Below, piece after piece: positions 15,292 through 23,159 of a DNA stretch of 64,000 nt. Within the stretch, counting starts at the first letter, position 1. Every line of letters begins with the position of its first letter. The DNA is taken from positions 558,001 to 622,000 of the forward strand of contig CP064981.1 in NCBI GenBank assembly GCA_016699555.1, written 5' to 3'. The notes below the pieces were generated by a model. That model did no database searches and was not told where the DNA came from. It saw nothing but the letters and a program-made list of their open reading frames with translations. The DNA is from Candidatus Iainarchaeum sp. GTDB taxonomy: Archaea > Iainarchaeota > Iainarchaeia > Iainarchaeales > VGJJ01. The position numbers and the translations under genes are program-made.

Positions 15292-15757
15292 CCTCATCTC
15301 CATCCCCTCCGCCGCCTCCACCGTCTTTGCCTCCGCCTTCATCGATGCTGGCCTGGGTTATCTCAGCCGGTCCGATCGTGAGACCATCCGTGCGATGCGT
15401 GACGCGGATCAACATGCCATCCGTGAAGGAATTGCTGTCCACCATGATGCTAGGGATGGGGCTGATGAGATCATATTCTCCGGCGGAACCATAGAGGTTC
15501 TTTCCCTGCACAAAGAAATTCTCATCCACCTGTGCGCGAGGGATGAATGAGACGATGTGGGTCCCGCTTGGGCTGTGTGCGGCCTGGTAGATGAGCTCCA
15601 ATATCTTTTCCTGGTTTTGCCGTAACTCGAACAGGTTTTGTCTGGAATTCGCCACTCCCGCTTGGGTGCTGAAAATATTGATGCTCACGAGCAGGATGAC
15701 CAAGAGCACGGAGATGATCAGCAGCAATTCTACCGTGACTTGGCCGTGTGCGCGCAT
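15278..15757 (-). CDS. Class III prepilin-like protein with a Gly/Asp-rich tail
   Basis: A 159-residue protein with a textbook signal, MRAHG then QVTVELLLIISVLLVILLV (Glu at +5). The ~100-residue head is followed by a low-complexity end, GGGKDGGGGGGDGDEDDGR. An acidic glycine tail is odd for a pilin and might bind cations or reflect drift over the overlap with the next gene. Starting at 15757 avoids overlap with the giant gene upstream. Confidence 0.72.
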   Translation of the reverse strand: MRAHGQVTVELLLIISVLLVILLVSINIFSTQAGVANSRQNLFELRQNQEKILELIYQAAHSPSGTHIVSFIPRAQVDENFFVQGKNLYGSAGEYDLISPIPSIMVDSNSFTDGMLIRVTHRTDGLTIGPAEITQASIDEGGGKDGGGGGGDGDEDDGR

Positions 15758-15806
15758 GCCCAGAAAGGGCTTTTTCGGCTTATAATGGATAGCGTTTTTT
15801 CCACGA

Positions 15807-18062
15807 TTAGTCGTCGGCCGTAATGGTGATATTTGCATCCATAATCCCATTGGCCTCCTCGATGATGAACGTATTCACGTTCGAAATCAATATCGCGGAG
15901 GGGGGATCCAGGTTACCGGCGTATTGGAATAACACATTGGTCACATAGGTCGTGCTGAGCAAATCGATAGTGGTATATGGGTTGGAATGCCTGTTGTCCA
16001 CATTAGCTGCCGTGTTCTTGATGTTGCTCGTATATCTTGTCGGATACCATACCCGCACGCGATTGACGGTCCTGGCACCGAAATCGAAATTGAGATCCAC
16101 GGTGTAAGAGACACTTTGCTCGTTAGAATCGATATGGAATAATAGATTCCCTGTCCTCGGACTGGAAGGGGTCAATTGGATGTCCGTGATGACCAGCCCG
16201 GTCACATTTGTAGCAGCCGGGAAGAACTGAAATGAATTCCCATCTTCTTCGATCGACATGCTGTTGAATGCTTGCGCAGAGTCGGTATTGGAGAGGCCGC
16301 TCCAATTGTATGCTTCATCCCTGAATTTGGCCGCAAAATAATAAGTCGGACCAATGTTCAGGTCGGAGACCGTGATATAGGTAGGATATCCTCCCACGGC
16401 CTTGCTGAAATAATAATCATCCACGGGCGTTGCGCTGTTGAATTCAGATTCGTTATCGATAGAGCTCAGCGAGTAACGCAGATTCGCATCCACGGGAGTC
16501 CCGGTAAAATTATCATCCCCGGGAGAAGTGAAATTCAATCGGATTGTGCGGAAATCCGGTCCAGGGGAGGCGACGAGATTAGTTACCGTTCCGGGAGCAG
16601 TCGTATCGAGGAAGCAACCCGTGCCCCAAATGCCGGAAGAATAGACGGACCCATCCGAAAAAGTGACATGGGATTGGAATTGCTCTCCTTCATCGGAGAT
16701 ATTGCCCGTAAAGTAGAGGAAATTATTCTGGTAAATCCCATTGCCGCTGATATTCAAGCTGATCGCATTCGTCTCATTATCATCCGCCGCAGGAGAAAAG
16801 ACGAAATCCCCTCCGCTGCTCCAAAATTCCTCGAGCTGCGCATGATTGGAATCGCACGCCCACCATCGCTGCACGCGCAACTGGGATAGAGTAATGGCTC
16901 CGGAAGAATTATTCTTGAGCTTGAATCCCTGCACTGTCGTGGTATCCGGGAAGTAGGCCCCATTCCAGTCCCAAAGGAATGCGCCCGCCTGACCGAATAC
17001 CTCGAGCTCGATGGGAATCACTTGATTGTTGGCGCCCGAATAATCCGTTACCGCGAGGCTTCCTAAATAGTGTCCATAACTCGTTCCTCCAGGAACCGTT
17101 ATGGTGACCGTTTCCGTCGTGCAGCTTTGGCCCGAAAGCGTAGCGATCGTCGCGATGCTTTCGATCCAATCACCCGCGTTTCCCGAAGAAGGGATGAAAG
17201 AAATATTTTTCAGCTCTGCATTGCCCGTGTTGCAGATCTGGATTCCGATCGCGTTGGAGTCCGCTCCCAGCGTAGTGAAATAGAGCGAGGCCGGGAGGAT
17301 ATTCATGAGCGTGCCGGTGTTGGAAAAGACCTCCACGTTGATGGGGATCGCAAACGTCTCGACGCGATCCGAGAAGGTCGCAGTGATCGTGAGCGTGCCC
17401 GTGTAATTCCCGATGGCGCTGGCCGTAGAGACTGCGTTCAAATCGATATCGAAAGGAGCGTTGCCGACGATGGTTCCGCTGCTCGGGGAAATGACCGTCG
17501 TCACGAGCGTATGCGACCACGAAAGGGAAGCGCTCAGCGTGGCGGAGGAGGAATCGTGATTCGTCAAGGTGATGCGCGTGGTTTGATTACTGTCGCGCGC
17601 CATGGGAAGATAGATGCTCGCGGCCGAAGAAGAGAGCGTATTGGAACCCACATGCACCCCGGTAGCGGTCGTGGTCAAGAGCAATTGCTTGGGCCCAAAC
17701 GTGGTGGGGAGGCTTCCGGTCAGCGTGACGTCGGTGGTGGCAGTAATATCCGTGTCGTACACGCGCATGACGATGGATTTGCCGCTGAAATAGACATTCG
17801 CGGGATCGATTCCCCGGGGGAAATGGATGATGATGCTTTCCTGCGCGCCAATCCCTTGCGCATTCACGCCATTGATGGCGTCTGCCATCTCCGCTACCGC
17901 GATCTGTCCGGTCTTGATGGCCTGCTGTTGCTGCAATTGCAATACGTGCGTCGTGGTAAAATTCACCAAATATGCGAGGATGACCGTGGCGATCGCCACG
18001 GCCACGAGCATCTCTACCGTGCTCTGCCCGCGTGACTTTGTTGGCGGGGAATCGGATTCCAT
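15807..18062 (-). CDS. Giant prepilin-like surface protein 2
   Basis: A 751-residue protein that starts like a pilin, KSRG|QSTVEMLVAVAIATVILA, with Glu at +5, but carries a ~700-residue ectodomain. It has repeated Ig/BACON-like beta modules (motifs such as YLPMARDSNQTTRITL, IGNYTGTLTITATFSD, NTGNAELKNISFIPSSGNAG), a Fn3-like module (LNFTSPGDDNFTG...ANLRYS) and a C-terminal beta domain. It is clearly paralogous to the next gene upstream. Such large pilin-headed proteins probably sit at a pilus tip or stalk and bind surfaces or host cells. The start at 18062 is ~25 bases from an AT box; 18095 is an alternative. Confidence 0.78.
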   Translation of the reverse strand: MESDSPPTKSRGQSTVEMLVAVAIATVILAYLVNFTTTHVLQLQQQQAIKTGQIAVAEMADAINGVNAQGIGAQESIIIHFPRGIDPANVYFSGKSIVMRVYDTDITATTDVTLTGSLPTTFGPKQLLLTTTATGVHVGSNTLSSSAASIYLPMARDSNQTTRITLTNHDSSSATLSASLSWSHTLVTTVISPSSGTIVGNAPFDIDLNAVSTASAIGNYTGTLTITATFSDRVETFAIPINVEVFSNTGTLMNILPASLYFTTLGADSNAIGIQICNTGNAELKNISFIPSSGNAGDWIESIATIATLSGQSCTTETVTITVPGGTSYGHYLGSLAVTDYSGANNQVIPIELEVFGQAGAFLWDWNGAYFPDTTTVQGFKLKNNSSGAITLSQLRVQRWWACDSNHAQLEEFWSSGGDFVFSPAADDNETNAISLNISGNGIYQNNFLYFTGNISDEGEQFQSHVTFSDGSVYSSGIWGTGCFLDTTAPGTVTNLVASPGPDFRTIRLNFTSPGDDNFTGTPVDANLRYSLSSIDNESEFNSATPVDDYYFSKAVGGYPTYITVSDLNIGPTYYFAAKFRDEAYNWSGLSNTDSAQAFNSMSIEEDGNSFQFFPAATNVTGLVITDIQLTPSSPRTGNLLFHIDSNEQSVSYTVDLNFDFGARTVNRVRVWYPTRYTSNIKNTAANVDNRHSNPYTTIDLLSTTYVTNVLFQYAGNLDPPSAILISNVNTFIIEEANGIMDANITITADD

Positions 18063-18113
18063 ATGGGGGAGAGCGGCTTTACCCAATAAAAGCATGCCTT
18101 GTAAGGGATGCGG

Positions 18114-20354
18114 CTAGGCGAAGCGAAGCGTAAACTCGTCAATGCCATTCATGCTCGTCACATAGAAGGTATTCGGCTTCACGATGCCCGTCAGGCTGCC
18201 GACCAGGTCGAGGCACTGGTAGGTATAGCTCTCGCAGGTGGCGATATTTTCTTCATAACTCATCAGGTTGACCGGGGTCAAGTCATTCATGAGGCCGGTA
18301 TTCCAGTCATATCCCATTTCTTCTATGCCGGTGAACTCGGTATAGTCGAATTGGATGAATGTGATGGGGTGCTCATCCGACTCGCCGAAATTGATATCCA
18401 TCAACCACGTCCCTGTACCGGCTTCTTGACCATAATTATCCTCGACGATCGCAATCGCAATATTGCGGACGGGGAACGTGCCTTCACTGAAGACCACGTT
18501 CTGCAGGATGAAAGACGAAAGCGTATTCGAATCCATGAAATGCGGATACTGGGTTCCGCTCTCGGTAATGGTCACTTCATCCGTGGGAGTGGCGGAGGGG
18601 CTGTTGGTATACGCATAGTGCGGCACCTCATCCTCGAAGCGCCCACCATAGTACCAGGTTTCCCCAAGCGGCATCCCGAATACGTGCATGCTGACGTCCG
18701 TGTCTCCGGTTGTGATGTTGAAATCACCATAAAATAATGCATCGGCTAAAGCCCACGTCGGTTCGTCATTCACGCGACCGCTCCGATAGCGGAAGGCCGC
18801 ATCCGCCACTCTGCCGGAATAATCGTCATCTCCGGGGATGGTGAACTCCAAGAGCACCGACCCCGGGTAATCGCCTGTGCCCGCAGTGAGATTAGTGATC
18901 GTCGCGGGAGGCGTCACATCTGCGGCGCATCCGCCTAGTCCAAAAACGGATGAGGTGTATGTGGTTCCGTCCGAGAAAGTGAGCGCTGCGACGAATTGCT
19001 CATTCTCATCATTGATGCGCCCGCTGAAATGGAGGGTATTATTCGTGTAATAGGACAACACGGGCATGATGAAATCATTGATATCGCTTGCAACTCCGGC
19101 TGCGCTGCTCCCGGTGAAGCGAGTGCTGCCGTTGAATATGATGGACGTGAGCGCATTCTGGTTGGAATCGCAATTATTCCACCCGTCGAGGGTAAAACTG
19201 GTGATATTGAGGGGATTGGATCCCGTGTTGGCCATGCCATATTCGATAATGGAGGTGTTCGTGAGATAGGCGACATTCCAATCCCACACGAATGCGCCGC
19301 TCATCCCTAAGACGTTCACCGTCAAGGGAATGGCAACGGTATTGGTGCCATCGAAATCACGCAGGACGAGGGTGCCATAATAGGTGCCTAATCCCGTTCC
19401 ATTGGGTGGAGAGATCGTGACTTGCACATCGGTGCATTCTTGCCCGGTCAAGGAGGCAATATCCGCGATGCCCTGCACCCAATCCCCTGCATTGCCCGTG
19501 GAGGGAGTGAAGGAAATGGATTTGATCGGGGTGTTGCCGAGATTGCATAATTGGATTAATCCCGAGTTGGAATCATCCCACAACGTATTCACGGTCAGCG
19601 ATGTGGGGTAGGGCGTGAGCAGCGTGCCAGTGTCCACCAACACCTCGACATCGATGGGGATGCGCAATGATTCTAGGTGGTCAGAAAAACTAGCGGAAAC
19701 CTGATAGGACCCGGTGTAATTCCCAACGGCCAGGGGGCCTGCATACACATTCACGTCGCGGTTGACATCCGCGGCAGACGAAATAGAAAAAGGCGTGGTA
19801 TCCGATGCGCTCGTCACGAGCGTGGGATTCCATTGCAGGGTCGGCGTGATGAGTGCGCTCGTCGAGGAGGTGCTCCGCAATTGGATGTTCGCCGTGCTGT
19901 TCTGATCGCGCGCCACGGGGAGATAGATGAATGCAGGAGAAGCCGACAGCGTGAGCGTGCCGACGCTCACATACCCATCCGCCGCACGGATGTTGATGCG
20001 TTGCGTCCCGGCTGTTGTGGGGAGCGAGCCCGTGATATACGGGATGGCCGTCCCCACGATATCGGACTTGTACACCCGCAACCGGATGGATTTGTTGGCG
20101 ATGCTCGAGAGCGAGGCGTCGATGCCGGCGGGCCATATCACGGTGACCTGCTTGGCGGCCCCGGGGCCCTGCGCATACACTTCGTTGATTCCGTTGATCA
20201 ACTCATTCATCGAAGCCTGCGCCGTCTTTTGCGCTTGGGTCTCTTGGAGGATGGCGATCTGATTGCCCACGAATCCCACGAGACTGGCTACGACGATGAG
20301 CCCGATGGCCATGATGACCATCAACTCGACTGTCGTCTGGGCCTTGCGCTGCAT
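18114..20354 (-). CDS. Giant prepilin-like surface protein 1
   Basis: A 746-residue protein with prepilin signal MQRKA|QTTVELMVIMAIGLIVVASL and a long ectodomain in the same order as its neighbour: a helical stalk start, Ig/BACON-like modules (YLPVARDQNSTANI, VGNYTGSYQVSASFSDHLES, SFTPSTGNAGDWVQG), FVWDWN, a Fn3-like module (LEFTIPGDDDYSG...AAFRYRSG) and a C-terminal domain. First gene of the six-gene minus-strand pilin cluster. Probably an adhesive or structural minor pilin. Tandem duplication followed by divergence explains the pair. Confidence 0.78.
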   Translation of the reverse strand: MQRKAQTTVELMVIMAIGLIVVASLVGFVGNQIAILQETQAQKTAQASMNELINGINEVYAQGPGAAKQVTVIWPAGIDASLSSIANKSIRLRVYKSDIVGTAIPYITGSLPTTAGTQRINIRAADGYVSVGTLTLSASPAFIYLPVARDQNSTANIQLRSTSSTSALITPTLQWNPTLVTSASDTTPFSISSAADVNRDVNVYAGPLAVGNYTGSYQVSASFSDHLESLRIPIDVEVLVDTGTLLTPYPTSLTVNTLWDDSNSGLIQLCNLGNTPIKSISFTPSTGNAGDWVQGIADIASLTGQECTDVQVTISPPNGTGLGTYYGTLVLRDFDGTNTVAIPLTVNVLGMSGAFVWDWNVAYLTNTSIIEYGMANTGSNPLNITSFTLDGWNNCDSNQNALTSIIFNGSTRFTGSSAAGVASDINDFIMPVLSYYTNNTLHFSGRINDENEQFVAALTFSDGTTYTSSVFGLGGCAADVTPPATITNLTAGTGDYPGSVLLEFTIPGDDDYSGRVADAAFRYRSGRVNDEPTWALADALFYGDFNITTGDTDVSMHVFGMPLGETWYYGGRFEDEVPHYAYTNSPSATPTDEVTITESGTQYPHFMDSNTLSSFILQNVVFSEGTFPVRNIAIAIVEDNYGQEAGTGTWLMDINFGESDEHPITFIQFDYTEFTGIEEMGYDWNTGLMNDLTPVNLMSYEENIATCESYTYQCLDLVGSLTGIVKPNTFYVTSMNGIDEFTLRFA

Positions 20355-20452
20355 AGCCCAAAGGACCTTTTTGGGGCTTAAAATGGATTTGCTTGCACGG
20401 CAGCTTGTGCCATTTAAAACCTTTAGCGGGGCTTTTTGGTATTATAGACTCG

Positions 20453-20529
20453 CCGCTTTCGAGCGGTGGCGCCGAGAACGAGGAATTGCCGTTGCAATTC
20501 CTCCTTGGATGAACCCTTCTCAAGGGTTC
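20453..20529 (+). repeat. Compound hairpin element R3, directly before tRNA-Ser(GGA)
   Basis: Hairpin A: CCGCT-TTCG-AGCGG (20453-20466). Hairpin B: GAGGAATTGC-CGTT-GCAATTCCTC (20480-20503). Hairpin C: GAACCCTT-CTC-AAGGGTTC (20511-20529). B differs from the copy at 13386-13409 by paired changes that keep the stem. C ends one base before the tRNA gene. Confidence 0.85.
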
Positions 20530-20530
20530 T

Positions 20531-20614
20531 GCACCGATGGCAGAGTGGTCTAATGCGCCGGTCTGGAAAGCCGGTCTCCTCACGGAGGCACGAGTTCGAA
20601 TCTCGTTCGGTGCG
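20531..20614 (+). tRNA. tRNA-Ser, anticodon GGA
   Basis: The 84-base class II tRNA has acceptor GCACCGA/TCGGTGC, anticodon loop CTGGAAA giving GGA, a long variable arm (CTCCTCACGGAG), T loop GTTCGAATC and discriminator G. It reads UCC/UCU codons. Confidence 0.95.
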
Positions 20615-20748
20615 AAGTTCATCTCATTCTTCTGCGCTTGCGAACACGGATGAATGATTGATTCCTATCAGAATAATTGCCCACCCGAAACAGTTCGAGT
20701 TTTTCTCTGGAATGCGTCATTAAATAGTTTGGGGGATATCCCACGTAC

Positions 20749-21165
20749 ATGCCCTCCGATTCCACCTGCATCTTCTGCAAAATCATCAACAAAGAAATCC
20801 CTGCCGACATCCTGTATGAGGATGCGCACTACCTCTGTTTCCTGGACATCCACCCCATCTCTCCCGGGCACGCGCTCGTTATCCCAAAAAACCACTCGCG
20901 AGATATCCTCGATGCCGCTCCCAAGGACCGCGAAGGATTGCTCGCTGTCGTCGCCAAGGTCGCGCCCGCGATATTGAAAGGAGTCCACGCCACGGCGTTC
21001 AACATCGGCATCAACACGGGTAAACCGGCCGGACAAGTGGTATTCCACACCCACATCCACATCATCCCGCGCCAGGACGAGGACGGGTTGAAGAGCTGGG
21101 ACGCGCACAAAATAGGGATCAAGGAATTACAGCTCATCCGCGCAGGGATCAGCCCCCATTTGTAG
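20749..21165 (+). CDS. HIT-family nucleotide hydrolase/transferase
   Basis: A 138-residue HIT protein of the HINT type. CIFCKIINKEIPADILYED opens the fold, the first cysteine pair may bind zinc, and the catalytic triad is HTHIHIIPR near residue 100. HINT proteins hydrolyse adenosine phosphoramidates and related nucleotide conjugates in the cytosol. Length is normal. An AT box (CATTAAATAG, ~20718) lies 26 bases before the ATG, so the message is leaderless. Two hypothetical genes follow closely on the same strand. Confidence 0.92.
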   Translation: MPSDSTCIFCKIINKEIPADILYEDAHYLCFLDIHPISPGHALVIPKNHSRDILDAAPKDREGLLAVVAKVAPAILKGVHATAFNIGINTGKPAGQVVFHTHIHIIPRQDEDGLKSWDAHKIGIKELQLIRAGISPHL

Positions 21166-21192
21166 GGCATTTTTAATCCCCAAGAGCGAAAA

Positions 21193-21753
21193 GTGAGTGT
21201 GACGCGTACGACTGTGCACACGATCGCATTCGCCCCCAGCAAAGGACCCGGCATGCTCGACCGCTTCATGTGGGAACACCTCCCGCTGATCGCGCGCAGG
21301 ATGGGGGAAAAAGAACTGTTTGTGCGCATCGCCCCGGAAAGGTCGTTTGCGCAGTGGCATTTGGCATTGCACAAGAGCAAACCCTTCGTGCAAGCCCAAC
21401 TCGACAACCTCCTGGCACGCCAAACCCATTTCGGTATCAAGGCCGGATTCAAAGAACGTCCGCGCGAGGCCGAAATAGTGCTCCAATTGCCTCTCGCGCA
21501 CGCGGATGAATTCCTCAACGCGCATAATATTTTCCTCTATGCCTGCATGCCATTCCTGCGCGTGCAAGCGGGACATTTCGCGATCGACTTCTCCAAAGCG
21601 AGCACGTTCCATGTCCAAGTCGAGGGCGATGCGCAGGCGCTGGAACAATTCACCTCATTCGTGCGCAATCCCAAATTGCTCGCGACAACTCCCGTGCGCA
21701 AAAAGCGTTCGCGTACCAAAAAACAAACCAAGCGGCGGCGAGGGATACACTGA
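21193..21753 (+). CDS. Hypothetical protein with a basic tail
   Basis: A 186-residue soluble protein, GTG start, 27 bases after the HIT gene. No family recognised. Hydrophobic strands alternate with helices (EKELFVRIAPER, REAEIVLQLPLAH, FLYACMPFLRVQAGHFAIDF), suggesting an alpha/beta fold. The end KKRSRTKKQTKRRRGIH is strongly basic, which fits RNA or DNA binding. Its stop touches the start of the next gene, so the pair is probably co-translated. Confidence 0.65.
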   Translation: MSVTRTTVHTIAFAPSKGPGMLDRFMWEHLPLIARRMGEKELFVRIAPERSFAQWHLALHKSKPFVQAQLDNLLARQTHFGIKAGFKERPREAEIVLQLPLAHADEFLNAHNIFLYACMPFLRVQAGHFAIDFSKASTFHVQVEGDAQALEQFTSFVRNPKLLATTPVRKKRSRTKKQTKRRRGIH

Positions 21754-22238
21754 TGTTCGTGAATGGGAACGCCACCACCGCATTAATGCACCTCCTCACA
21801 TGGAATGAACTGCACCGCTTGCGCGTGAACGCGGAATGGCCCATCACCAAGATGAAAGCCGAACAAAAAGTACTAGTGAATTTTGCCCGGCAACAGAATC
21901 CCAAAGAAGGAGCGTTCGACTTCTATGTGGAAACGCCTCGCAAGCGCATCGGATTCGAAGTGCTCACGCGCCCGAGCAAAGGAAAGATGCTGCGCAAGAT
22001 TTCCTACCGCGATGAAGTGGACGAATTCGTTTTCGTGATCCCGCACGACTCATTATTGCCCTATCAAAAAACAGAAACCGCTCCCGGATTCCACGTCCGC
22101 AGCAAGGCGCTGCCCAAAGAATTCGCCCAAAAAGGGCTCTATATCTGGCTCGTGGACCTGGCGGAGCAGCGCATCATCAAGCGCGCACCCATCGCCAGGA
22201 TTTACCACGTCGAATCCGCTCCCATGAAGAGAAAATAG
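21753..22238 (+). CDS. Hypothetical protein, possible nuclease-like fold
   Basis: A 161-residue protein starting at the last base of the previous gene's stop. The core GAFDFYVETPRKRIGFEVLTRPSKGK... followed by DEFVFVIPHDSL loosely resembles a restriction-endonuclease-like core (strand, acidic residue, hydrophobic strand, E-x-K). I would not call it a nuclease without a profile search. The C-terminus is basic. Neighbour context (HIT protein, basic partner) hints at nucleic acid or nucleotide metabolism. Confidence 0.6.
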   Translation: MFVNGNATTALMHLLTWNELHRLRVNAEWPITKMKAEQKVLVNFARQQNPKEGAFDFYVETPRKRIGFEVLTRPSKGKMLRKISYRDEVDEFVFVIPHDSLLPYQKTETAPGFHVRSKALPKEFAQKGLYIWLVDLAEQRIIKRAPIARIYHVESAPMKRK

Positions 22239-22306
22239 CCCTCGGAGATTCCTCGCTTTAAATTCTCTCCGTTTCCATTCTGAGTAACGCCTATCCAATC
22301 CCTACT

Positions 22307-22381
22307 GCCCGAGTAGCTCAGCCTGGATAGAGCACCTGCCTTCTAAGCAGGTGGTCGAGGGTTCAAATCCCTTCTCGGGCG
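22307..22381 (+). tRNA. tRNA-Arg, anticodon UCU
   Basis: The 75-base tRNA has acceptor GCCCGAG/CTCGGGC, anticodon stem CCTGC/GCAGG with loop CTTCTAA giving UCU, T arm AGGGTTCAAATCCCT and discriminator G. It reads AGA and AGG codons. Confidence 0.95.
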
Positions 22382-22384
22382 CTC

Positions 22385-22410
22385 CTTTTTCTTTTTAAAA
22401 AAAGAAAAAG
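22385..22410 (+). terminator. T/A inverted repeat after tRNA-Arg
   Basis: CTTTTTCTTTTT is followed directly by AAAAAAAGAAAAAG. The T tract is a likely archaeal stop signal, and the sequence is close to the one after tRNA-Ser(UGA), suggesting a common tRNA terminator form in this genome. Confidence 0.55.
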
Positions 22411-22471
22411 TAGTGCGCAGTCAAAAAGAAAAAACAGAAGGTGGTGCGGCACAATACCACTTCGCAGGCGC

Positions 22472-22945
22472 TTATTTCTTGAAATGCAGATGCAGCTTCC
22501 GGCGCAGCCATCTCTTTGTGCTGCGGATGGGGTGTTCAATGAATTGTCCCACGCGCGTCTTCTCGAACGCATGCCATCCCAGCTTGATCAAGCGAACAAA
22601 ACGAAAGGCATTCCCAAATGGCACTACCGAAAGAATGGTCATCCACTTCGTCTTGATGAAATGGATCTTATTGCGCGCCACCAAGAAAATCAACAACACC
22701 TCGGTGATTAGGATCACTTCGGCCGCGATGTCCGCCAAATGGATCAATTCCAGCGTTGCCTTGCCCGGGTGGAAAAAAATTTCCAATGCGAACGTCATGG
22801 CCAGAAACAGCACGCACGCCAGCCCCACCATCTCCCAAATCACAAAGAAAGGAGAATGCCTATGATGCGCCCAGGAGTGAGATTTAGCATGAGCTTCTTT
22901 ACTTTCTCCCTTGCGCGCATGAATGGAAGCACTTGCATGTGTCAT
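22472..22945 (-). CDS. Membrane protein resembling an ion-channel voltage-sensor part
   Basis: A 157-residue protein with a His-rich N-terminus (KSHSWAHHRHS), two or three hydrophobic helices (IWEMVGLACVLFLAMTFALE; HLADIAAEVILITEVLLIFLV), then KTKWMTILSVVPFGNAFRFVRLIKLG. The last helix, with Arg/Lys every third or fourth residue, looks like an S3-S4 voltage-sensor segment, but no pore helix or selectivity filter follows. It may be an orphan sensor or a degenerate channel. The start is 26 bases from an AT box (ATTAAATAG), so it is leaderless. Confidence 0.6.
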   Translation of the reverse strand: MTHASASIHARKGESKEAHAKSHSWAHHRHSPFFVIWEMVGLACVLFLAMTFALEIFFHPGKATLELIHLADIAAEVILITEVLLIFLVARNKIHFIKTKWMTILSVVPFGNAFRFVRLIKLGWHAFEKTRVGQFIEHPIRSTKRWLRRKLHLHFKK

Positions 22946-22978
22946 ATCGGAAGGACGAAAAACCGCTATTTAATCCCC

Positions 22979-23122
22979 GAACCCTTGAGAAGCCTTTTTG
23001 GGAAAAAGGCTTGCGAAAAACGGTTTTCGCTAACCTTTTCTGAAAAGGTTAAAGGGTTCATCCAAGGAAGCCAGATGCTGTAAAACAGCACCTGGCCTCG
23101 GTATCGCCGGTCGAAAACGGCG
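22979..23122 (-). repeat. Compound hairpin element R4 with an expanded C stem
   Basis: Read on the minus strand: hairpin A CGCCG..TTCG..CGGCG (23122-23105), hairpin B CCAGGTGCTG/CAGCATCTGG with one A-C mismatch (23095-23071), then TCCTTGGATGAACCCTT as in R3. Here the C stem (GAACCCTT/AAGGGTTC, outer arms 23059-23052 and 22986-22979) is opened by three extra hairpins (23050-23032, 23030-23013, 23012-22990). No tRNA abuts this copy; the HerA gene promoter follows it on the plus strand. Confidence 0.8.
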
Positions 23123-23125
23123 TAA

Positions 23126-23133
23126 TACTTAAA
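23126..23133 (+). promoter_or_regulatory. AT box of the HerA-like gene
   Basis: ACTTAAAT lies about 30 bases before the ATG at 23160, which favours that start over the in-frame ATG at 23133 and places the promoter directly after hairpin element R4. Confidence 0.45.
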
Positions 23134-23159
23134 TGCCCGCAAATGGTTGGAATAGGCAT

